From NCBI GenBank assembly GCA_021803205.1, contig JAJZMB010000023.1, positions 1 to 47,873 on the forward strand: DNA of 47,873 nt, given 5' to 3'. Source of the DNA: Bacillota bacterium (lineage in GTDB: Bacteria; Bacillota; Sulfobacillia; RBS10-35; JAJYVN01). The stretch's first letter is position 1. Every line of letters starts with the position of its first letter. The notes under the pieces are model-generated. The model saw nothing but the letters and a program-made list of their open reading frames with translations, searched no databases and had not been told where the DNA came from. Positions 15,576-23,841 of this stretch are shown here, in pieces. The position numbers and the translations under genes were made by a program.

Positions 15576-17399
15576 TCACCCCGGTACCCGTCGGTCCAAA
15601 GGCCCGGGCGATCGTCCGGGTTGGGGTGCGGGACAGGCCTCCCCAGACCCGTGGGGATTTGCAAGGAAACCCCGCTCCCCGAGCTTGCGCCGCAACTGTT
15701 CGAAGGCGATGCCGTGCTGCCTGGCGATCGCCGAGGCGAAGCTCTGCCCACGCGGCGGGCCCGGGACGATGTGGAACGTGGGGCGTGGTTCCCCGTCATC
15801 GCGCTCCGCCGGGTCCGGCGCCGCTGGCGGCCCAGCTGAGTCTTCGCCTGGCCGGCGGATGATGATGGGGTCGGGGCCCTGGGGCTCGCCGGCATCGAGG
15901 ACCCCTGCGACCAGGCTGGCCACGGGGCTGTCCGCTTCCTGCACCGAGGCGTTGATCTTCGGGGTGGATGCCGCCAAGTCGTGGAGGTGGGTGGCGTAGA
16001 TGCAGCGGGCGCCGAGCAGACGGAAGCCGCGCACCGCGTCGGTGGCCAGTCCCAGGGCTTCGATCTGGCTGGTGCCGGCCAATACCTCATTGAGTAGCAC
16101 CAGGCTGTGCGGTGTCGCTTCGCCAAAGACTTCGGCCAGGCGTTCGGCCTCCTCGTCCAAGCGGCCCTCACCGGGTTTGGCGGTCTCCGGGGCCAGGAAA
16201 TGGGTGATGACACTGTCCACAGGGGAGATGCGCGCCGCATTGCCCGGGACCGGGAGGCCAGCCGCAAAGAGGATGTGGCAGAGGCCGACGGCGCGCAGGA
16301 AGGTGGTCTTGCCGCCGCGGTTGGGCCCCGTGAGGATCCAGATGCGCCCGCTTTCGCCGTCAAAGGTAATGTCGCTCGGCACGATGCGCTTGGCCCCCGG
16401 GGTCCGTTCCGCGAGCAGCCGCAGTGCCAGGGCGATGTTGTACCCGCCCTGTACGTGGCATGAGCGTTCGGTCGGGGGGGCAACCTCCGGCTGGCAGAGG
16501 GGAAGGCCCGCCGCCCGCAGGCGTGCCACCAGAGCGGCGGCGCCGATATAAAAGGCGCACTCCGGCTCCAGATGCGTCAGCTTTGCGGCGGCCACGGCGT
16601 TGAACTTTTCTAGGGCCGACAGGGCCGGACCGGCGGTGGCCTCCAACAGGGCGCGCAGATCCCGGAAGAGCACGTTGTCCTGGTTGTGGATGTTCACCGG
16701 ATCGGCTCGGCGCAGCGGAGTGACCGCCCGGCCCTCGGGGTCCGCCCCGTGAAAGAGCCGGCCGAGCATCGATCCCCGCCCCGCGGTGCGCGGCCCGACG
16801 GAGAGGATCGCCGCAGATTCCGGTTCCCAGGACGGCTTGAGGTTGATGGCGATCGTGATGCACTCCCCCTGCTTGATCCGGTCCCGCAGTGGGGGGAGCC
16901 CCTCTTGGAGGGCTCGGAACGTCGGGCTCTCCATCTCCTCGGTCAGGCCGCCCTGCAGTGCGCGCAAACCCTGCGACCGGGGAGACGCCTCGATCAGGGC
17001 AGCCCGGAGTTCCGTCACCGCGCGCACGTAAAGGGACAGGTCCGTCAGGCGGCGGGTGAGTTCGAGGATGCCCCAATCGTCTTCGTGCGGCCCTGTGGGG
17101 TCGGCCTTGCGGCCGAGTTCTGCCAGCAGGGGGAGGATCGCGGCCAAGCGGCTCGCCAACCGCGCGTCGGTTGCCACGTCCTCCAGGATCTCCTGGCGGT
17201 AGGTGATGGTCGGCCCGTCCGTTCCGACCTCCGTCACCACGTTCCACACCATCGCCTCTCGTCTCCGGTCGTGGCCGGCGAGGGCGCGGACCAGTTCACC
17301 CACATCGAGGTCGGCGCACGCGGTCGGCGTGAGTCGGACACCCGAACGGGGCTGCTGTGCACCCCCGGGCCAGAGCAGGCTGAAGGACTGGAGGGTCAC
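15576..17399 (-). CDS. MutS-like ATPase without mismatch-recognition domain
   Basis: A 607-residue protein with the MutS lever/clamp and ABC-type ATPase regions only. It lacks the N-terminal mismatch-binding and connector domains of MutS and the Smr nuclease domain of MutS2. The Walker A is GPNRGGKTT. The Walker B region reads LLNEVLAGTS, with Asn where MutS has Asp (LLDE). It is followed by ATHLHDLA. The C-terminal HIVPGPPRGQSFA segment fits a MutS-like subfamily seen in Clostridia-type genomes, and as far as I recall that subfamily also uses Asn here. An acidic, proline-rich insert precedes that segment. The GTG at 17399 is chosen because GGAAGGGG lies seven bases upstream. The function is unknown: a DNA-structure-binding ATPase is possible, canonical mismatch repair unlikely. 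Confidence 0.82.
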   Translation of the reverse strand: MTLQSFSLLWPGGAQQPRSGVRLTPTACADLDVGELVRALAGHDRRREAMVWNVVTEVGTDGPTITYRQEILEDVATDARLASRLAAILPLLAELGRKADPTGPHEDDWGILELTRRLTDLSLYVRAVTELRAALIEASPRSQGLRALQGGLTEEMESPTFRALQEGLPPLRDRIKQGECITIAINLKPSWEPESAAILSVGPRTAGRGSMLGRLFHGADPEGRAVTPLRRADPVNIHNQDNVLFRDLRALLEATAGPALSALEKFNAVAAAKLTHLEPECAFYIGAAALVARLRAAGLPLCQPEVAPPTERSCHVQGGYNIALALRLLAERTPGAKRIVPSDITFDGESGRIWILTGPNRGGKTTFLRAVGLCHILFAAGLPVPGNAARISPVDSVITHFLAPETAKPGEGRLDEEAERLAEVFGEATPHSLVLLNEVLAGTSQIEALGLATDAVRGFRLLGARCIYATHLHDLAASTPKINASVQEADSPVASLVAGVLDAGEPQGPDPIIIRRPGEDSAGPPAAPDPAERDDGEPRPTFHIVPGPPRGQSFASAIARQHGIAFEQLRRKLGERGFLANPHGSGEACPAPQPGRSPGPLDRRVPG

Positions 17400-17728
17400 C
17401 GCACATCCCCTTCCCGTCGACCGAGGCGGCATGCACCTTTGGAGCCCATTCCTGTCGGGTGGACATGTGGATCTCCCGATTATGGTTCTCGCCGCCCCGT
17501 CCCATTCCCCTGTCGTGTCCGGTCCACTGGCACGGGTGCCAAGAGCAGGATTCGCGTGTCGAAGGCGGAAAGACGCGGTCGCGGATACCGGATGGCGGCT
17601 ACAGACGGGCCCGGTGGGAAACTATGGCCGGTGGCGGGCCTGGCGGCGCGGGCGACCATGTCGTTGTGGCCGCCGGGATACGCCAGCGGTGATCTGACGG
17701 CGTCTGCCCCGTCAGAACCGGAGCCCAA

Positions 17729-17760
17729 CGCCAGGGCGGCGCCGGTCCGCCGCCCTGGCG
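17729..17760. other. Perfect 13-base hairpin in divergent MutS-like/DUF5693 region
   Basis: CGCCAGGGCGGCG and its exact complement flank a CCGGTC loop, 86 bases upstream of the DUF5693 start. No U-tract follows. The remainder of the 17400-17845 intergenic region shows no gene and no promoter I would defend. Confidence 0.5.
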
Positions 17761-17845
17761 AATGGTCGAGGATGGCCATTCCGGTTGCCGCAAGGAACCG
17801 AGGGCCGGCGGCGGCGCCCGCCGCGTGTGCCGCGCCCCGAGGGGG

Positions 17846-19924
17846 TTGCCCGCCCTGAATTGGCACCGCCGGATTCTGATATTGCTCATTGTCCTTGGCC
17901 TCGCGAGCGGTCTTCCCGACCTCGCGGCCCGCATCTCCACCGAACAGGCGAACAACCGTGTGGAACTGGTGGCCGACGAGGCGAGTTTCGTCCAGTTGGC
18001 CGACCAGAGCGGGATGGCGCCGGCCACTCTGCTGCGCCGGCTCAAGGCCGTGGGAGTCCAGGGGCTCGGAGTCCCGGAGGAGACCCTGGCCTCCCTCGAC
18101 CAGGAGGGCAAGGTCACGGTGCTCTCCGGCGCTGCCTGGATCGACGCTCGCCGCGCCGCCGGAGTGATGAATTCGTCCAAGCTGAGCATTGATCCCCTTT
18201 CCACCTATGTGCTCCTGCCGGCGGGCAAGGCGGACCTGCCGCTGCGTTCGTTCATTGTCTCCGGCCTGAACGCTTCGCTCGCCGCAGGGGTGACCGTGGT
18301 CCAGCGACTTGTCGGGCCGGAACTGGCGATCAGTATCGCCGAGCCGCCGAGCGCGGTGGAGTATCTGCCCCTCGGTTTCCCGCCGCAGGCCTTCGCCCTG
18401 GCCCGGTCGGTCGGCATGGATGCGGTGCCCCGGCCGGAAGGTACGGCAACCGGGTACAGTGCCGCCGCCGTCAAGAATCTCTTTGCCCAGATCGCGTCGG
18501 CGGGTGTGCCGGTGCATACCGTACTGTTCGCCGGGACCTCCACCACGCCCGTGCCTGGGTATCCGCGTCAGTTGGGCATGGTGGCGAAACTGCTACTCGC
18601 GTCCGGCTGGAACCTGGGTGTGCTGGAGGACGCCTCGCAACTCACCAACGTAAACCAGCCCGGAACACTCCAGTTGAACAACCTCATGAACCAGCAGACC
18701 GTGCGCGTTTACAGCGTGCCGCCGTGGCTGCTCACGCAATACCGGCACAGCGAGGCCGTCACTTCGCTGGTGGGGAGCGTCATCGAGCGGAACCTGCGCA
18801 TCCTCTACCTGCATCCGATTCCCTCAGGAGCCCATCGCGTGGAGCGCACGATCTCCCTGTATCAGGACGTGGTGCGGGTGCTGCAGGCGGACGGCATGCG
18901 CATCGCGCCCCCCCGGCCGTTCGCGGTGCTGCGGGTACACACCACGCAACGGGTCCTGCAGAGCCTTGCCGTGGTAGCCGCCGGCCTATGGTTGTTGGAA
19001 CTTTTGTTCCCCGGCATCCGGCGGTTCGGCTACCAGCCTCTGGCGGTGCTCGGCACATTGGTGGCACTCTTGGCCGTCGGCAGTAAAACGCTGTCGGTGG
19101 AATTGGTGGGTATGGCGGCCGCATCCGTGTCCGGCGGTCTGGCCATGTACTACCTCGCCAACCTCTGGCATCGCTGGCGTTGGCCTCGACGGCTGCCTTC
19201 GTTCGGCGCCGTCTGGGGGCGGGGTGTGCTGGCGATGCTGACCACGGCGGGGATTACCTTTCTTGGCGCGCTGCTCATCGCCACGCTGCTCGGCGATACG
19301 CCACACATCCTCGATTGGCAGTACTTTCGCGGGGTCAAGGTGACGTATCTCGGGATTCCCTTCCTCGCCTTTCTGGCCTTCTGTGCGGCAGTCGGTTTCA
19401 GTGACGAGGCGCGCCGCGGACTCTGGCCACAGGTGCTCTGGCTGGGGAAGCAGCCGGTTAATTACCGCCAGGTGGCGGCCTACCTGCTGGTGGCGGTCAT
19501 CGGCGCCATCTACCTGATTCGCAGTGGTAACGTCAGCGTGGCCTACGTGCCCGGCATCGAGATCAGGATGCGCGACTTCCTGGAGAGCCATCTGACCTTC
19601 CGGCCCCGGGAGAAGGAGTTCCTGGTCGGCTATCCGTCGCTGCTCATGGCGATGCTGTTCGCCGGCCGCCGCCACCGTTGGGCGTTCCTCTTCTTCCTGG
19701 TGGGGGCCAGCGTGTCACAGGTCTCGCTGGTGGACACCTTCGAGCACATCCGCACACCGTTCATGCATTCCCTGCTGCGGGAGATCTATGGCTGGACCTT
19801 GGGGCTGTTGACCGCCACCATCTCCCTGTTCGTGGCCTGGTGCGCCTTCCGGCTCTGGGACCGGCAGTGGGGGAAGGGATTACCCCCCGCCACGGAGCCC
19901 GAACCCGGTTCACCGCCGTCCTGA
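17846..19924 (+). CDS. DUF5693 family membrane protein
   Basis: Large polytopic membrane protein of unknown function that in Gram-positive genomes typically precedes csaB. An N-terminal membrane anchor (RILILLIVLGLASG) is followed by an extracytoplasmic domain of about 330 residues, then about eight hydrophobic segments from near residue 380 to the end. The external domain has the family pattern of VVQRLVGPEL, GFPPQAF and HRVERTISLYQDV. The start is uncertain: the TTG at 17846 directly abuts GAGGGGG, a CTG nine bases downstream has better spacing, and the GTG at 17825 is a third option. It ends 35 bases before csaB, so the two are probably cotranscribed and may act together in modifying or exporting a cell-wall polymer; that role is inferred from context. 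Confidence 0.82.
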   Translation: MPALNWHRRILILLIVLGLASGLPDLAARISTEQANNRVELVADEASFVQLADQSGMAPATLLRRLKAVGVQGLGVPEETLASLDQEGKVTVLSGAAWIDARRAAGVMNSSKLSIDPLSTYVLLPAGKADLPLRSFIVSGLNASLAAGVTVVQRLVGPELAISIAEPPSAVEYLPLGFPPQAFALARSVGMDAVPRPEGTATGYSAAAVKNLFAQIASAGVPVHTVLFAGTSTTPVPGYPRQLGMVAKLLLASGWNLGVLEDASQLTNVNQPGTLQLNNLMNQQTVRVYSVPPWLLTQYRHSEAVTSLVGSVIERNLRILYLHPIPSGAHRVERTISLYQDVVRVLQADGMRIAPPRPFAVLRVHTTQRVLQSLAVVAAGLWLLELLFPGIRRFGYQPLAVLGTLVALLAVGSKTLSVELVGMAAASVSGGLAMYYLANLWHRWRWPRRLPSFGAVWGRGVLAMLTTAGITFLGALLIATLLGDTPHILDWQYFRGVKVTYLGIPFLAFLAFCAAVGFSDEARRGLWPQVLWLGKQPVNYRQVAAYLLVAVIGAIYLIRSGNVSVAYVPGIEIRMRDFLESHLTFRPREKEFLVGYPSLLMAMLFAGRRHRWAFLFFLVGASVSQVSLVDTFEHIRTPFMHSLLREIYGWTLGLLTATISLFVAWCAFRLWDRQWGKGLPPATEPEPGSPPS

Positions 19925-19959
19925 GTTGCATCCTCGCGGCGAGGCCGGCACGCCCGCAG

Positions 19960-21129
19960 ATGCATTGCAGGACTGTTCGGCGGCGGCGCGCGGCGAGATG
20001 GGGGGCGGAGCGGCTGGCGCGGATCGTGGTGTCCGGGTACTACGGGTTCGGCAACGCGGGGGATGAGATCATCCTCCGCGTGTTGCTGCGCGCCCTCGAC
20101 GGACATGACGTCGTTGTGCTCTCCGCAGATCCTGCGGCGACACGGCGCGACCATTGCGTGGCGGCGGCCGGGCGGACGCGGCCGGCGACAGTACTCCGGT
20201 TGCTGGCTGCCTGCGACCTCCTGGTGTCCGGCGGTGGAGGCCTGCTGCAGGACGCCACAGGTCCCGGCAGTGTGCCCTATTACTTGGGAGTGATCGCAGC
20301 CGCCCGGTCTCTGCGTAAGCCTTTCATGATTTACGCGCAGGGCATCGGGCCTCTCCGTGCCGCCTGGGCCCGTGCCGGACTGCGGTTGTTGCGCGGGGCC
20401 GCGGCGGTCACCGTGCGCGACACGGAATCCGCGGAGTATCTGCAACGGGCAGGGGTGCGCCAGGTCGAGGTCACCGCGGACGCTGTGCTTTCTCTCCCCC
20501 GGCCCAGTCCCCTGGGCGGGGTGCCTCCCGAACTGAGGGCGGCCGGCGTCCTTCCCGGCGAGACGGTGCTGGCGATTGCGCCGCGGCCTCACTCCGATAC
20601 GCAATTGGCCGTGGAACTGGCTGTTGCTGCCGAAGCCCTCGCCGAAAGGCTGCCGGCCCGAGTGGTGCTGGTGCCCATGCAGTACTCCGAGGACACCGCG
20701 GCCTGCGCCGCCGTGGCCGCGGCGATGCGCCGCCCTCCCGTGGTCCTCTCCCGTCGCATCGAGGCGCCGCGCTATGCGGAGGTGTTCGCCGGGTTCCATC
20801 TGGTGCTCGGGATGCGGCTGCACGCGCTCATCCTCGCGGCGTTAGCCCGCATCCCCGCCATTGGGTTGAGTTATGACCCCAAGATTCAAGCCTTCCTGCG
20901 CGGCTTGGGTCGCGGCGACTGCGAGTTGGGACTTGACGCGCGCGCCGCAGAGATCGTCTCTCGGGTGGAGGCGGTCTTTCCGCAGACCCCCGCGGCGGCC
21001 TCCGATCTGGACGCCGTGGTCCGGCGGCTGCAGGTGGCGGCGCGGCGCAATGACGAACGGCTGCGGGAACTGCTGCCCGCCCCGCGGGGAGGCGCACCGC
21101 AGGGTAGACAGGATGCGCGACGGATTTGA
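19960..21129 (+). CDS. csaB: Polysaccharide pyruvyl transferase CsaB
   Basis: Adds ketal-linked pyruvate to secondary cell-wall polymer, the anchor that SLH domains of S-layer proteins bind. The N-terminal SGYYGFGNAGDE is the CsaB signature. It is followed by SGGGGLLQD, YAQGIGP, VRDTESAEYL and the late GMRLHAL motif of the family. Length is 389 residues from the ATG at 19960; most relatives begin only a few residues before SGYYGFGN, so the GTG at 20026 is a realistic alternative. It follows the DUF5693 gene closely and precedes ftsE by 130 bases. The implication is a pyruvylated wall polymer and probably SLH-anchored surface proteins, though none is encoded here. Confidence 0.9.
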   Translation: MHCRTVRRRRAARWGAERLARIVVSGYYGFGNAGDEIILRVLLRALDGHDVVVLSADPAATRRDHCVAAAGRTRPATVLRLLAACDLLVSGGGGLLQDATGPGSVPYYLGVIAAARSLRKPFMIYAQGIGPLRAAWARAGLRLLRGAAAVTVRDTESAEYLQRAGVRQVEVTADAVLSLPRPSPLGGVPPELRAAGVLPGETVLAIAPRPHSDTQLAVELAVAAEALAERLPARVVLVPMQYSEDTAACAAVAAAMRRPPVVLSRRIEAPRYAEVFAGFHLVLGMRLHALILAALARIPAIGLSYDPKIQAFLRGLGRGDCELGLDARAAEIVSRVEAVFPQTPAAASDLDAVVRRLQVAARRNDERLRELLPAPRGGAPQGRQDARRI

Positions 21130-21259
21130 CCGTTCGTGAAGGGGTGTCGTTCGGGTTGCTGGCTGTGCGGATTCCCCTGCATTCGCCGTCGATATCCGCA
21201 GGAATAGCCGGTCCGTCGTCGAACGCGGGTCGATCAGGGGCACTTGGGCTGCCCTGGGG

Positions 21260-22069
21260 ATGTTCGCGGGAAGGGATGAACAGCCCATCGTCAGCCTGAA
21301 GGGTGTCTCCAAGGTCTATCCCCCGTCCACGGCTGCCTTGACGGATGTGGACCTGGAGATCGAGCGGGGCGAATTCGTTTTTCTCATCGGGCCCAGTGGA
21401 TCGGGCAAATCCACGCTCTTGCGGTTGCTCTACCGGGAGGAGCAGGCAACCAAGGGACGGATTGTGGTTAACAATCGGGACGTGACCGCGATGGGGCCGT
21501 CCGATGTCCCTTTCCTGCGCCGCCAACTCGGAGTTGTCTTTCAAGACTTCAAACTCCTCCCGCGCAAGACGGTGGCGGAGAACATCGCCTTCCCGCTTGT
21601 GGTGTCCGAATTCTCCGCCCGGGCCATCCGCCTTCGGGTGGCGCAACTGCTGGAGATTGTCGGTTTGAAGGATCGCCGCCACGCCCTGCCCGCCGAACTT
21701 TCCGGCGGTGAGCAGCAGCGGGCGGCTTTGGCCCGGGCGATCGTCAACAACCCGGTCCTGCTGATCGCCGATGAACCGACTGGCAACCTCGATCCGGAGA
21801 CCTCTCGGGGCATCACGCAACTCTTGGCGGAAATCAACTTCCGCGGGACGACTGTAATCGTCGCAACGCACTCCGAGGTCATGGTCAACGCGCTGCGTCG
21901 CCGCGTCGTGGCCATCGAGGGCGGGATGATCGTGCGGGATCAGGCGCGCGCTGCCTACCGCGATGCGGACGCGGGTCCTGCAGCCCAACCGGACCGCCGT
22001 CTGGTGGCGTCCGGAGCCGCCCCTGCTGCGGCGGCCGCGTGGCCCGGCCGTGGATCCCGCAGGGGATAA
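21260..22069 (+). CDS. ftsE: Cell division ATP-binding protein FtsE
   Basis: ABC ATPase that with FtsX activates peptidoglycan hydrolases at division or elongation sites. Motifs: Walker A GPSGSGKST at 44-52, Q-loop VVFQDFKLL, the LSGGEQQR signature, Walker B LLIADEPTGNLD and the switch His in ATHS. The FtsE core ends near residue 232. A further Ala/Pro/Arg-rich tail of about 35 residues makes this 269 residues long, against about 228 for typical FtsE. The ATG at 21260 has only CTGGGG upstream, so the start may be a little further downstream, where GGGAAGGG occurs. FtsX follows, but only after an unusual gap of about 580 bases. Confidence 0.92.
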   Translation: MFAGRDEQPIVSLKGVSKVYPPSTAALTDVDLEIERGEFVFLIGPSGSGKSTLLRLLYREEQATKGRIVVNNRDVTAMGPSDVPFLRRQLGVVFQDFKLLPRKTVAENIAFPLVVSEFSARAIRLRVAQLLEIVGLKDRRHALPAELSGGEQQRAALARAIVNNPVLLIADEPTGNLDPETSRGITQLLAEINFRGTTVIVATHSEVMVNALRRRVVAIEGGMIVRDQARAAYRDADAGPAAQPDRRLVASGAAPAAAAAWPGRGSRRG

Positions 22070-22652
22070 GGGGGGGCGACAGTCTCCTCCCGTCCCCCCG
22101 CCCGCTCGCGTGCGCGTGTCCCCTCACGGGTCCCGCGCGGCCGGTGTTTGGACCCTTGAAGCGGGCGGCAGTACCCGGTCCCGTTGGTCGCGGGAGTCGG
22201 CGGGGGCGTATGGATGAAGTGTTGCCCGTCGCCTGGGAAGCCGCCGGGGCGCCGCGGTGGCGGTCAGCGTGTGGAACCCACCCTGCCGGGTTGAGCATAG
22301 TTCCGCCGTCAGGTGTCGTCGGGTCTCGGAGTGCACACTGTTGTCGGCGCTCAGCGCGCCGGAACAAAGTTTGGTGGACGCGTCACCAGGTGTGTGGGCG
22401 GGGACGCGGTGTCGGTTGGTTGCGTCCACCTGTGCCGTCTGATCCCTCCAGGCGCCTGGGGCCTTCGGCTTGATCCCTCCGGGCGCCTCAGACCCCAGGA
22501 CGCTGCGGGTGTTCCGCAGCGTCCGGCTTCCGGCATCCGGTTTCGGACCGACGTTGTGGCTGCGCAGAAGCGGCCTGCCACGCCGGCCACCTCGGCAGCG
22601 GGCCAACCATGGCGCCGTGCGCTCTGTCCGGGCCACAGGGGGGATAGGAGTC
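22070..22652 (+). other. 583-base gap between ftsE and ftsX with repeats
   Basis: These two genes normally overlap or abut. Here the spacer holds an 18-base direct repeat with one mismatch (22440-22457 and 22471-22488, TGATCCCTCC then GGCGCC), a perfect 11-base hairpin with a five-base loop at 22498-22524 (GGACGCTGCGG), and a GCTCAG...CGGAACAAA segment near 22345-22365 that resembles one at 25338-25358. No frame looks like a gene, so this may be an inserted intergenic element or a regulatory spacer. Confidence 0.5.
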
Positions 22653-23699
22653 TTGCGGCTGCGCACCTTGGCCCACCTCTCCGGCGAGGCGGTCGCCAGC
22701 GTCCGGGACAACAGCCTGCTCAGCATCGCTGCGGTCAGTACGGTGGCCATCTCACTGTTGGTTCTATCCATCGTGACGCTGCTCGCCGTCAACATGCAGC
22801 ATCTGGCGGCGGTTCTCAACGCCCAGGTCCAGATTGTGGCCTATCTCGATCCCGCTCCGGCGGTGGGCGGGGGTGCAGCGCTCGGCTCGTGCCAGGCGGC
22901 GCCGTCGTCCACCGCGGCCACGGGGAACAGCTCCGCGACGGTTCCGACCGCCGCCGCAGCATCCAGCGGTGCCGTTTCTGCAGCGGGTGCCGCCAGCGCG
23001 TCCACATCCCCCAGTACGCCCTCCGCCGAGGAGCAGACCGTCATCGGGCAGATTGAGGCGCTGCCGGGTGTGACCAAGGTGCAATTCGTCAGTAAACAAC
23101 AGGCCTTGAACACCTTGGTTTCCGAACTTCCAAACGGGGCGGGGCTCATCCGGGGTATCGGGACGGACAACCCCCTGCCGGATTACGTCAACATCTTCGT
23201 CGCCGATCCGCAGCTGGTGGCGGGAGTGGCGGGGCAGGTGGCGTCGATGCCTGGTGTGAGCTGTGTGCGCAACGACCAGCAGTATGTCAATGATCTCTTC
23301 GGCTTCACCCAGTCCCTGCGCTACGTCGGTATCTTCCTCATCGCGGCGCTTGCGCTGACCACCCTCGTCGTCATCGGGAACACGGTGCGCGTCGCCGTGT
23401 ACGCCCGTCGGGACCAGATCGGCATCATGAAGCTTGTGGGCGCCACTGACAGCTTCATCCGGCTTCCCTTCTTCATCGAGGGGGCCATCCTCGGCCTGAT
23501 CGGCGCGCTGGTGAGCGGGCTGCTGGTGGCCTGGGGCTACGGGTGGGTGCAGCGGATCGCCGCTGCCAATATGCCCTTCCTCCCTCTGCTGCCGGCACAA
23601 GCCCTGACAGCGCGCCTGCTGGAGGGACTAGCCCTGGGCGGATTGCTGCTCGGGGCCCTGGGGAGCGCGATCTCAGTGCGGCGGCATCTCAACGTCTGA
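22653..23699 (+). CDS. ftsX: Cell division protein FtsX with enlarged extracellular loop
   Basis: Four-helix membrane partner of FtsE that transmits ATP hydrolysis to an extracellular hydrolase. The first membrane segment is about residues 24-47, then the extracellular domain, then three helices (YVGIFLIAALALTTLVVIG and two in the C-terminal part), with the cytoplasmic RRDQIGIMKLVGAT motif typical of FtsX. Between the QIVAYLD strand and EQTVIGQIEALPGV there is a stretch of about 60 residues (67-127) made almost only of Ala, Ser, Thr, Gly and Pro; most FtsX proteins have a short turn there. The TTG at 22653 gives 348 residues and follows GGGGGATAGGAG; upstream codons of the open frame lack FtsX similarity. 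Confidence 0.92.
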   Translation: MRLRTLAHLSGEAVASVRDNSLLSIAAVSTVAISLLVLSIVTLLAVNMQHLAAVLNAQVQIVAYLDPAPAVGGGAALGSCQAAPSSTAATGNSSATVPTAAAASSGAVSAAGAASASTSPSTPSAEEQTVIGQIEALPGVTKVQFVSKQQALNTLVSELPNGAGLIRGIGTDNPLPDYVNIFVADPQLVAGVAGQVASMPGVSCVRNDQQYVNDLFGFTQSLRYVGIFLIAALALTTLVVIGNTVRVAVYARRDQIGIMKLVGATDSFIRLPFFIEGAILGLIGALVSGLLVAWGYGWVQRIAAANMPFLPLLPAQALTARLLEGLALGGLLLGALGSAISVRRHLNV

Positions 23700-23841
23700 A
23701 CTGTGGCCCCCGTGTGTTGGTCCCGGCGGCGCCGATCTGGGCCCTCGTTGCCGGACATCGTCCGCGACTACTGAATCCGTGGGACGCGCCATACAATAGT
23801 CCGTTCGTCCCGGGCGCCCCATAGGAAGGGGTGGGCACTGG

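Noticed and set aside
22124..22819. Minus-strand frames between ftsE and ftsX as a gene
   Set aside because: The composition is Arg/Pro/Thr-rich without a motif, and the frame runs into ftsX antisense.
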